Below the pieces are notes generated by a model. That model was given only the letters and a program-made list of their open reading frames with translations, was not told where the DNA came from and made no database searches. The translations under genes and the position numbers were made by a program. Below are positions 1-5,121 of a DNA stretch of 5,121 bases, piece by piece. Each line of letters starts with the position of its first letter. Within the stretch, counting starts at the first letter, position 1. This DNA comes from Bacillota bacterium. Lineage in GTDB: Bacteria > Bacillota_E > JAJZYS01 > JAILZS01. The stretch lies in contig JAKASY010000205.1 in NCBI GenBank assembly GCA_021817625.1, forward strand, positions 1 to 5,121, in the 5' to 3' direction.

Positions 1-132
1 ACCCTGCCTTGCCATCTGCTCGAGCCGGCGTGCGGGTGAGCGCTGCGCGCCACGTGGTGGCGCAGGTCCACAGAGCCGACCCGGCGCGGTCAGACCGGTG
101 CAGCGCTTCCGGTCGGGACAGTTCGCGAGGGC
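1..132. other. Downstream flank of the transporter, with a small hairpin
   Basis: No gene is seen here. An imperfect hairpin at 43-65 (CTG, then CGCCAC pairing with GTGGCG, then CAG; 2-nt bulge and 3-nt loop) lies about 68 nt past the transporter stop on the minus strand. CCGACC/GGTCGG (76-81/111-116) could form a wider stem closer to the stop. Neither is followed by a T-tract, so termination here is only possible, not shown. Confidence 0.3.
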
Positions 133-2088
133 CTAACGCGTACGCCGCCCCAAGCCGAACGGGCGGGTGACGTATCGCGACAGCTGACGGACGACGGCCG
201 GCGCATCCGCTGCGTCGGTCGTCGCCGCGAGAGGGGACCCGGGGAGGCCACCGTGTCCCGGCCGGCCGACCCTTCGCGCGCCTTGGGCCACGTGCACCGG
301 GACCGAACCAACCACGACGTCGCGGCGGTCGAGCAGGGCCGCGGACAGGAGTCGACCGACCTGGTTGTGAAGAAGCGACTGCCAGCCGCGACGCGCCACG
401 AGCTCGGGCACAAGCACGAGCAACCTGCCGTGGTCGTGCACCTCCAGAGAGTCGACGAACCGGAGGATGGGGCGCACCACCGACCGGTAGGCGGAGACCA
501 ACACCACCAGGCGAACGCCGGGCCCCCACGCCTCCCACGCCGCGCGAAACGATCTCTCCTCCGCCTCGCTGAACGCGACGTGTACGGCCACGACCCGCAT
601 GTTCAAGGACGTGGCATACGACAACGCCTCGTAAGCCAGATGGTCGACGCCAGAAAGCGGCACGAGCACCAAGGTATCGCGGTGATCGAGCGTCGGTGGC
701 ACACGGCCTACCGCCAGCTCGCGTCCCACCTGTGCGTAGTACACGTGAATCCGGGCGAGCACGAAGACGATCAGCGGTATGGCCAGGATCACGATCCAGG
801 CGCCTTCCACGAACTTGGTGACGCCGAAGACCAGCGCGGCGAGACCGGTGGCGAGACCGCCCACCCCGTTCAAGGCGGCACGCCAGCGGAAGCCCCTGCT
901 CCGCAAGCGAAGCCATCGCCGCACCAATCCGACCTGCGAGAGCGTGAACCCGACAAACACGCCGATCGCGTACAGAGGGATCAGGCTGACCGTGTTGCCG
1001 TGAAATGCTACCAGAAGGACGGCCGCCAGCAAGCCGAGCATGACGATCGACTCGCTGTACACCAAGCGATCGCCGCGAACGCCGAGCACGTGGGGCGCGT
1101 AATGGTCCCGCGCCAGCAGGCTGGCCAGGATGGGAAGGCCGTTGAAGGATGTGTTGGCAGCGAGCCCGAGCACGACAGTGGTCGCGAGGGTAAGCACGTA
1201 GAATAGCCAGCCGTGCCCGAATGCGCCCTCCACCACTTGGCTGAGGACGGTGGTCCCCGCATGCGGCACGATGTGAAAGCGTTGAGACAGCACGGTCACG
1301 CCAACAAACATCACGGCGAGGAGCGCGCCGAGCAGAACTTCGGTGACCTGAGCGTTGCGCGCCTTGGGCTCGCGGAACATGGGCACGCCGTTGGCGATCG
1401 CTTCGACGCCCGTGACCGCACTGCAGCCCGACGCGAAGGCGCGCAGCACGAGGAACGCGCTGAGCGGCATGAAGGGCCCGACGAGGTGGGACGACGGTAG
1501 CGCGACCGCTGGCGTGCTGCCGCGCAGGAGACCTACCGCCATGACGGCCAGGAGACCGACGATGAACACGAACGCCGGCAAGGCAAGCGCCCGCACGCTA
1601 TCGGATACGCCGCGAAGGTTGGTGAGCGTGAGCATGCCGAGCATGGCCAGCGCCACGGGCACCGCGAACGGCAGCGCGGCCGGAAAGGCGGAGACGAAGG
1701 CGGCAACGGCGGCCGCGATCGAGACGGCGACCGTCAGCGTGTAGTCCACCAGGAGCGATGCGGCTGCAACAAGACTGGTGCGGGCGCCCAGGTTGTCCTT
1801 CGAGACCGCGTAGGCGCCACCGCCGGCCGGGTAGGCGCCGATGACCTGGGTGTACGAGAAGATGAGGAGCGCCAGAAGGCTGGCGATTCCGAGCGCCACG
1901 GGCACCGCCAGATGGAGTGCGCGTGGACCCGCTCCAACCAGGACCACCAGGATAGCCTCGGTCCCGTACGCCACGGAGCTGAGCGCGTCCAAGGACAAGA
2001 GCGCGAGACCGCCAAGCGGCGACACCGTCTCATGTGCGACCTCCTTGGTGCGCAGTGGGCGACCAAGGATCCACCGCTGCAATGCCAT
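133..2088 (-). CDS. kimA: KimA-type potassium transporter (APC superfamily permease with C-terminal USP-like domain)
   Basis: Predicted inner-membrane, proton-coupled K+ importer of 651 residues. Seen: about 12 hydrophobic segments between residues 25 and 448, starting with the broken first helix LSLDALSSVAY (31-41), then YPAGGGAY (86-93) and FREPKARNAQVT (238-249). A soluble domain at about 470-600 has YRS (534-536) and LHNQ (573-576), as in KimA/YdaO proteins. D34, Y41, Y116, T119, S123, T226 and Y373 fall at the spacing of K+-site residues I recall for Bacillus subtilis KimA (D36, Y43, Y118, T121, S125, T230, Y377). Known: KimA is a dimer whose cytosolic domain binds the inhibitor c-di-AMP in some bacteria; here that is inference. 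Start: ATG 2088 has AAGGA 9 nt upstream, and homologues begin near RWILGRPL; TTG 2127 or ATG 2118 would add 13 or 10 residues. About 50 extra C-terminal residues (601-651) are low complexity. Another amino-acid or cation permease of the family is less likely. Confidence 0.93.
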   Translation of the reverse strand: MALQRWILGRPLRTKEVAHETVSPLGGLALLSLDALSSVAYGTEAILVVLVGAGPRALHLAVPVALGIASLLALLIFSYTQVIGAYPAGGGAYAVSKDNLGARTSLVAAASLLVDYTLTVAVSIAAAVAAFVSAFPAALPFAVPVALAMLGMLTLTNLRGVSDSVRALALPAFVFIVGLLAVMAVGLLRGSTPAVALPSSHLVGPFMPLSAFLVLRAFASGCSAVTGVEAIANGVPMFREPKARNAQVTEVLLGALLAVMFVGVTVLSQRFHIVPHAGTTVLSQVVEGAFGHGWLFYVLTLATTVVLGLAANTSFNGLPILASLLARDHYAPHVLGVRGDRLVYSESIVMLGLLAAVLLVAFHGNTVSLIPLYAIGVFVGFTLSQVGLVRRWLRLRSRGFRWRAALNGVGGLATGLAALVFGVTKFVEGAWIVILAIPLIVFVLARIHVYYAQVGRELAVGRVPPTLDHRDTLVLVPLSGVDHLAYEALSYATSLNMRVVAVHVAFSEAEERSFRAAWEAWGPGVRLVVLVSAYRSVVRPILRFVDSLEVHDHGRLLVLVPELVARRGWQSLLHNQVGRLLSAALLDRRDVVVGSVPVHVAQGARRVGRPGHGGLPGSPLAATTDAADAPAVVRQLSRYVTRPFGLGRRTR

Positions 2089-2496
2089 CCGCACCCGTCC
2101 TTCTGCCGTCCGAGCCATCGGACGCAATGGTCCTGGCCCGCCGTCGCGAAGTCCCTTCTGTGGCGAGCGTCGATGTCGCCACGGCGAACGGCACAGAGCG
2201 CGGCGGGCTGGTCAAGGGCCCCGTGTCCTTCCCTCCACGGCCGCTGTGGATAGGCGCGGAGGGCCTGACTGGCGAAGGCTTGAGGAATCCCCTGCCTCTA
2301 GGAGCGAGCCCGCACACCAGCGGCACGGGAGAACCGACGAGGTCGCACATGCCCGCTCCTGAGCCGCCGACTGGGCGCAACGCGATCGTGTGTCCATCCG
2401 CGCGGCCGGACGCGGACGCGAGGGAGCGGGCCACGGGCCGGCGGCACGCGACGACGTCCAAGCTGCGCATCCTGGCCGCGACAAGAAGCGCCCCGA
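2089..2496. other. Intergenic region upstream of the transporter
   Basis: This 408-nt stretch lies between the stop of the small Cys4 protein and the transporter start. No strong promoter was found, and TTGACC (minus strand, near 2211-2216) has no convincing -10 at usual spacing. I read it for the c-di-AMP (ydaO) riboswitch that precedes kimA in Bacillus and did not find the conserved CAGCTAACC-type segment. Open frames on both strands are rich in Arg, Pro, Ser and Gly and look like GC-rich background. One minus-strand ATG (2350) has a good AGGAG, but its frame runs out of phase into the transporter start and looks non-coding. Confidence 0.5.
2098..2102 (-). promoter_or_regulatory. Ribosome binding site of the KimA-type transporter
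   Basis: Minus-strand AAGGA (inside AGAAGGA) lies 9 nt before ATG 2086-2088. It is the best Shine-Dalgarno match among the possible starts: ATG 2118 has only AGGA at 12 nt, and TTG 2127 has no better match. This decides the start chosen for the transporter. Confidence 0.65.
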
Positions 2497-2733
2497 TCAG
2501 GCGGCGCTGATGCCTGGCTCGCTGCTCGAATGCCCGTTCGGCCGCCGTTCGCCAGGCGTTGGCAGGGCACGAAGCTGCACAAGGGTCTCGCCCGAAGGCA
2601 GGGTAACGGTCGACTGGACGTAAACCGTCGCGTCGACCGGTCCACCGCAACGGACACATCTGGAGGCGCGCGAGCGACCGGCGACGAGCGTCCACCAGGG
2701 GCAGAGCGTGCAGGCGATGACGCTGTAAAGCAT
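2497..2733 (-). CDS. Small Cys4 (zinc-ribbon-like) protein of unknown function
   Basis: I do not recognise this 78-residue protein. Two CxxC pairs, CTLC (8-11) and CVRCGG (26-31), are separated by 14 residues that include PWW (12-14). This is the usual layout of a small zinc ribbon or rubredoxin-like knuckle, so metal binding is inferred. After it comes a strand-like stretch (VYVQSTVTLPSGETLVQL, 37-54), then a polar, probably disordered tail. No signal peptide is clear, although the first 7 residues are hydrophobic. Support for coding: the frame opens at ATG 2733 right after an AAGGTGGT ribosome site, about three quarters of codons end in G or C, and the first 57 residues have ordinary protein composition, unlike overlapping frames. 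It lies 408 nt upstream of the transporter on the same strand, with a 16-bp palindrome about 150 nt upstream. Co-transcription with either neighbour is not shown. Confidence 0.7.
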   Translation of the reverse strand: MLYSVIACTLCPWWTLVAGRSRASRCVRCGGPVDATVYVQSTVTLPSGETLVQLRALPTPGERRPNGHSSSEPGISAA

Positions 2734-2736
2734 GAC

Positions 2737-2744
2737 ACCACCTT
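2737..2744 (-). promoter_or_regulatory. Ribosome binding site of the small Cys4 protein
   Basis: Minus-strand AAGGTGGT differs from the ideal AAGGAGGT at one base and sits 3 nt before ATG 2731-2733. Spacing is short, but the preceding GAGAAGG extends the purine run. It is the main reason for treating this short frame as a real gene. Confidence 0.6.
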
Positions 2745-2879
2745 CTCGCCGACTTGCGGCTTGCTATGGCCGCCTTGGACGATGCACGCCGGGTACCGCT
2801 GGACCGGTCGTCCACCCCCGGGCGTTGGCCCGTCCCGCTGCCTAGATGTGCCAGTCGCCACGCGGTGCCCTGGATAGCC

Positions 2880-2895
2880 GCGCCGACGTCGGCGC
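2880..2895. repeat. Perfect 16-bp palindrome
   Basis: GCGCCGACGTCGGCGC reads the same on both strands, with no mismatch and no spacer. It lies about 147-162 bp upstream of the start of the small Cys4 protein. A perfect palindrome of this size suits a dimeric regulator's operator. As RNA it would be only a short stem with a tight loop. No second copy was seen in the window. Confidence 0.6.
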
Positions 2896-3360
2896 TCGGG
2901 TCGGCATCCGTGGGCGCGGCGACCGCCGTCCAAGACCATCTCCAACCGTATTCCCCTGGGCGACGCGCCGCATCGCTCGTCACGCGCGCGCTTCGGCACC
3001 AACGAGCCCGTTCGGCAGGTCCGCTCTTGCCCAACACCCGCCGCCAGGGCGCTATCGACATGTGCGGCGAGTGCGCATCGGCCCGCCGGTCCTGCCACGA
3101 GCGGCCGGGCCTGTCGGTTCTCCCGACGCCGCCGACGCCCCGCGCTCCCCCTGCGCCAAGGCAATCTTGACTCAGGGAGCGAACGCCTGCCTCGGGTGGA
3201 TCACGCTTGGCCGGCGGCCAGCCGCTTAGACGCCTCGCCACGGCCTCGGCAGGCGCGGTCGACCGGCTGGCGCCGACTGGTGAACGCCTCTTGAGCGCGG
3301 CTTCCCACGCCGCGCTCCCAGGGCAGGTGCTCGCCCTGGCGATCCAGGGTCGCGCTGCGA

Positions 3361-3386
3361 CCGCACTCGGCAAGCCGGACGTGCGG
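3361..3386. repeat. Imperfect hairpin
   Basis: CCGCAC (3361-3366) pairs with GTGCGG (3381-3386). Inside, CGG (3368-3370) pairs with CCG (3375-3377) around a CAAG loop, giving 9 pairs with a 1/3 internal loop. No T-tract follows on either strand. Confidence 0.4.
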
Positions 3387-3517
3387 ATGCCGCTGGTTGG
3401 GGGACGCCGGTCTCCGCGCTGGCCGACATTCTGAGTCGTACTTCGCGCATCCGTGTCCCGCACGGGCCCGCCAGCGCACGTACCTCGCAGCAGGACGCGC
3501 TCCCATCCAAGCCGCGG

Positions 3518-3545
3518 GGGCCCGGCGCCTTGGGCCGCCGGGTCC
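3518..3545. repeat. Strong GC hairpin, 10-bp stem
   Basis: GGGCCCGGCG (3518-3527) pairs with CGCCGGGTCC (3536-3545), with one G-T wobble and an 8-nt loop (CCTTGGGC). It is a very stable stem on either strand. No T-tract follows, so an intrinsic terminator of the standard kind is not indicated. Confidence 0.45.
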
Positions 3546-3704
3546 GCGCTGGCCCTCCATGAGAGCCCTCCCGATGCCGGTCGGCCCTGGACAACCCGCC
3601 CGCCCCTCGGGCCCAGCGATAAGCGCGGCCGAGCTGTCAGCGGCCAACCACCGCCACCCGGACCATCCCCCGCGAACGGTCGGGTGGACGCCCGCTAGGC
3701 TAGG

Positions 3705-3754
3705 GGTGACCAGAGCAGACGAACCTTCCAGGGGAAGGACTCTGGCGGTCAACC
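3705..3754. repeat. Long nested hairpin
   Basis: Four short arms nest symmetrically. GGT/ACC (3705-3707/3752-3754) and GAC/GTC (3708-3710/3748-3750) form the base. CAGAG/CTCTG (3711-3715/3740-3744) forms the middle. CCTTCC/GGAAGG (3724-3729/3733-3738) closes on a 3-nt AGG loop. About 17 pairs form over 50 nt, interrupted by an 8/1 internal loop and small bulges. It is the most elaborate inverted repeat in the window and lies in the gene-free stretch, about 310 nt past the regulator's stop. CTAGGCTAGG (3695-3704), a tandem 5-mer, adjoins it. It could be a structured RNA element or a binding site; no T-tract follows. Confidence 0.5.
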
Positions 3755-4010
3755 GAACGTCCGTGTCGTGGGCCAGCGACGACGCGGCGGGCAGCGGCGC
3801 GCCGGGCGGCGCCAGATTCGACCATCGCCTCGGGCTGGCCGCCGCGGCCGCCTTGTCGAGGTGCGGGCGGGCGTTCGCCAGGAGCAGTGGCACCTTGACC
3901 AAAGTGGGGGGACGGACAGCCTGGAGCTGGCGCCTGTCCACAAGCCGCGCCTGTACGCGAAGACCCGTGGCCAGAATCCAGAGGCACGGAGCGAAGGAAC
4001 GCACAGCTGG

Positions 4011-4054
4011 CCGGCATGCCGGGATCCGGCGCCGGCTCACGCCGCCGGCCCCGG
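4011..4054 (-). terminator. GC-rich hairpins just after the regulator gene, probable terminator without T-tract
   Basis: On the minus strand a stem starts 9 nt past the regulator's stop. CCGG (4026-4029) pairs with CCGG (4051-4054), and GCCGGC (4031-4036) with GCCGGC (4044-4049). This makes 10 pairs with one C-C mismatch and a 7-nt loop. A perfect 12-bp palindrome, CCGGCATGCCGG (4011-4022), follows at once. There is no run of T afterwards, so this would be a terminator of the hairpin-only kind proposed in high-GC bacteria, or a 3'-end stabiliser. Position is the strongest argument. Confidence 0.4.
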
Positions 4055-4063
4055 CACCGATCC

Positions 4064-4729
4064 TTAGGCCATTGGCGGCGGCGAGCGGGGCGGACGGTTG
4101 CGCAACGCCTCGCGACGGCTTGTCATGTCGAGCTTTTGCAGGATGTTCACGACATGATGCTTCACCGTCCAGAGCGACAGCGTCAGCACCTCCGCAATCT
4201 CCCTGTCCGTCAGACCGTCGCGGAGGAGGTCGAAGACGTCGCCCTCGCGCCGGGTCAGCGACTGCTCGCGCTCCTGTCCGGCATGGGGCGGCTCGTGCAC
4301 CTTCATGGCCTCCAGGATGGACGGCCACAGGGTGTTGCTGGTGACGAACCGCACGCGGTCCTGCAACAGACGCAGCACGGCCACAAGCGCGTCGGGGCCG
4401 ATCGTCGAGTCCAGTAGGCCGTCGACACCCGCGAGGACGACGGCGGCGATGTCGGCGGGCTCGAGCACATCCGTGATCGCAATGATGCGCACCAAAGGGC
4501 GCATCTCCTTGATCCTGCGCAGCACCTCGCAGCCTGGCGCGACGGGGCTGCGAACCGCCGCGATGACGACCGCCGGGACGTGCTCGACGGTGAGCCCGAG
4601 CGACTCCCCGTCGAGCCCATACGAGCCCACGACCGCATACTCCGCCGACGCGTCGAGCACGTGCTCCAGACCTGCCGCCATGAGCGCCGACGCACCGAGA
4701 AGCAGGACCGTAGCCCGCCCGTCCGTCAT
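4064..4729 (-). CDS. LuxR/NarL-type transcriptional regulator with degenerate receiver domain
   Basis: Cytoplasmic DNA-binding regulator of 221 residues, the usual length of the NarL family. An N-terminal receiver-like domain (about 6-122) keeps the fold pattern, for example CEVLRRIKEM (67-76), AIT (84-86) and AGVDGLLD (100-107). The C-terminal LuxR helix-turn-helix (about 158-208) is typical: SLTRREGDVFDLL, LTDREIAEVL, then recognition helix LWTVKHHVVNIL (186-197). Odd: the phosphoacceptor Asp is replaced by Ala (A58 in PAVVIAAVRSP), the acidic pair that binds Mg2+ is G12-A13, and the conserved Lys near 107-108 is absent; only T86 remains. Phosphorylation control is therefore unlikely, and no sensor kinase is nearby. 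The last 12 residues are Pro/Arg-rich. Start: ATG 4729 fits the family's N-terminus but has only GGTGG 3 nt upstream; ATG 4756 would add 9 residues. Targets are unknown. A hairpin follows the stop, suggesting a single-gene transcript. Confidence 0.9.
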   Translation of the reverse strand: MTDGRATVLLLGASALMAAGLEHVLDASAEYAVVGSYGLDGESLGLTVEHVPAVVIAAVRSPVAPGCEVLRRIKEMRPLVRIIAITDVLEPADIAAVVLAGVDGLLDSTIGPDALVAVLRLLQDRVRFVTSNTLWPSILEAMKVHEPPHAGQEREQSLTRREGDVFDLLRDGLTDREIAEVLTLSLWTVKHHVVNILQKLDMTSRREALRNRPPRSPPPMA

Positions 4730-4753
4730 GGGACCACCCGCTCGCGCCCTACA

Positions 4754-4766
4754 CATCGGTCATCGG
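4754..4766. repeat. Tandem CATCGG repeat upstream of the regulator
   Basis: Two CATCGG copies (4754-4759 and 4761-4766) lie 7 bp apart, 25-37 bp upstream of the regulator's ATG 4729. This is a position where an operator could act, but the copies are short and chance is possible. Confidence 0.25.
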
Positions 4767-4966
4767 CCAACGCCCTACCTGTCGAGAGGGTTAGGAAGGC
4801 CAGACGTTTGCCCCGTTTGCCGCGATGCGCCGTGCTTGGTGCGCGGGAGGGCGCGAGATACAGGCGAATCCTCGCAATGAGGGCGACAAACCAGCACCCT
4901 GAACGCACCGGTGATGTCGGCCGTTGACGAGCTGCGTCGTTGCGATGTCACCCTCCCGGCAGCGAA

Positions 4967-4980
4967 CGGGGGCGCCCCCG
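4967..4980. repeat. Perfect 14-bp palindrome
   Basis: CGGGGGCGCCCCCG is perfectly self-complementary. It lies about 240 bp upstream of the regulator start and about 40 bp downstream of the minus-strand TATAAT box. If that box is the regulator's promoter, the palindrome would sit in the early transcribed region, where an operator or short hairpin could act. Confidence 0.5.
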
Positions 4981-5020
4981 GTCGTAGACAATCCGCTACG
5001 CATCAGATCTTTTCCCTACT

Positions 5021-5026
5021 ATTATA
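5021..5026 (-). promoter_or_regulatory. Possible -10 box (TATAAT) reading toward the regulator
   Basis: Minus-strand TATAAT matches the sigma-70 -10 consensus at all six positions and sits in an A/T-rich patch of otherwise GC-rich DNA. The -35 is poor: TTCCAG at 18-bp spacing (5045-5050) matches TTGACA at two positions only. It would give the regulator a leader of about 285 nt. The overlapping plus-strand TATTAT (5020-5025) could drive rightward transcription instead. Confidence 0.3.
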
Positions 5027-5121
5027 CACCAGGGATGAACGGCGCTGGAACTGCCAGAATCGCAGCCCTGGTCCAACGTCTCAGGCCGCGACTGGTTGGT
5101 ATGACCTGACTTTCGCCGGTC

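Larger units (their letters stand above)
2745..4010. other. Gene-free region rich in inverted repeats
   Basis: About 1.27 kb with no convincing gene. Several frames stay open for hundreds of bases on both strands (for example minus 3463-2030 and 4328-3201, plus 3397-4344). Their products are rich in Arg, Pro, Ser, Gly, Cys and Trp and poor in Leu, Ile, Val and Phe, and match no family I know. In the minus frame 3558-3201, about 70 percent of second codon positions are G/C, far above a normal protein. The stretch holds separate hairpins and palindromes, listed individually. It could be a decayed gene, a long untranslated region, a structured RNA, or plain intergenic DNA; the sequence alone does not decide. 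Confidence 0.55.
4730..5121. other. Upstream region of the regulator gene
   Basis: This 392-nt stretch runs from the regulator's start to the window edge. It contains the CATCGG tandem repeat, a 14-bp palindrome (4967-4980), and an A/T-rich patch (about 5003-5029) that stands out in GC-rich DNA and holds a TATAAT box. Short frames exist (minus 5003-4791, plus 4924-5109), but neither has a good ribosome site or a recognisable product. Whether a neighbouring gene begins or ends just beyond 5121 cannot be seen. Confidence 0.5.

Noticed and set aside
253..1206. Plus-strand open frame of 317 codons antisense to the transporter
   Set aside because: His/Gln/Arg/Asp-rich mirror of a membrane-protein gene. 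The minus-strand frame is a clear transporter.
2030..2350. Minus-strand ATG 2350 with AGGAG at good spacing, 106 codons
   Set aside because: The product is Pro/Arg/Ser/Thr-rich without recognisable features and overlaps the transporter start by 58 nt out of frame. The ribosome-like site alone is not enough.
2089..2496. c-di-AMP (ydaO) riboswitch ahead of the transporter
   Set aside because: The conserved segments could not be found by reading. A covariance-model search would be decisive.
2607..2639. 8-bp inverted repeat CGGTCGAC/GTCGACCG with a 17-bp spacer
   Set aside because: It lies within the coding part of the small Cys4 gene and is readily explained by codon content in GC-rich DNA.
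2030..3463. Minus-strand open frame of 477 codons crossing the small Cys4 gene
   Set aside because: Composition is Arg/Ser/Pro/Gly-rich with no family resemblance. It overlaps the better supported small gene in another frame and runs into the transporter start. Long open frames are expected where stop codons are GC-depleted.
3705..3754. MerR/CueR-type operator, because CCTTCC and GGAAGG arms resemble those of copper-responsive promoters
   Set aside because: The spacer is 3 nt rather than about 7, there is no matching -35/-10 pair around it, and no MerR-family or metal-efflux gene is present.
3201..4328. Minus-strand open frame of 375 codons, including an internal ATG 3558 with a GGGAGGG ribosome-like site
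   Set aside because: It starts inside the regulator in the wrong frame. From 3558 onward about 70 percent of second codon positions are G/C, and Arg is excessive, which is not protein-like.
3397..4344. Plus-strand open frame of 315 codons
   Set aside because: It ends antisense to the regulator, lacks a ribosome site, and has background composition.
4791..5003. Minus-strand 70-codon frame just after the TATAAT box
   Set aside because: The only ribosome-like purines would fall at or before the predicted transcription start, the product is unrecognised, and the composition is close to background.
4924..5109. Plus-strand 61-codon frame near the window end
   Set aside because: It has a TTG start, no ribosome site and no recognisable product. 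An internal ATG at 5035 has AGGG directly adjacent, with no spacing.
1..5121. CRISPR array, tRNA, insertion sequence or toxin-antitoxin module
   Set aside because: No regularly spaced repeats, cloverleaf-like T-arm, transposase-like frame with terminal repeats, or paired small genes were seen.

Overview
The window is high-GC DNA, roughly two-thirds G+C by eye, with strong G/C preference at third codon positions in the genes that look real. This suits a high-GC bacterium such as an actinobacterium, a chloroflexote or a related lineage, but nothing here fixes the taxon. No rRNA, tRNA, CRISPR array, insertion sequence or phage gene was recognised.

Three protein genes are supported, all on the minus strand. 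In transcription order they are: a LuxR/NarL-type DNA-binding regulator whose receiver domain has lost its phosphorylation residues (4729 to 4064); a 78-residue protein with two CxxC pairs, resembling a zinc ribbon, of unknown function (2733 to 2497); and a KimA-type potassium transporter, an APC-superfamily membrane domain followed by a universal-stress-protein-like cytosolic domain (2088 to 133).

The genes are widely spaced and do not look like one tight operon. Upstream of the regulator, 4730-5121 holds a TATAAT box and a 14-bp palindrome. The regulator is followed within about 10 nt by a GC-rich hairpin without a T-tract. Next comes about 1.3 kb with no convincing gene (2734-4063), although long open frames exist there because stop codons are rare in GC-rich DNA. 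It contains several inverted repeats: a 16-bp perfect palindrome (2880-2895), a 10-bp hairpin (3518-3545), and a nested hairpin with about 17 pairs over 50 nt (3705-3754). A further 408 nt separate the small protein gene from the transporter.

Potassium uptake through the transporter is the only function that can be assigned with confidence. The regulator may act on local promoters and the small protein may be a metal-binding accessory, but both links rest on proximity only. The parts most worth a second look are the gene-free hairpin-rich stretch, the unrecognised small Cys4 protein, and the phosphorylation-independent regulator.
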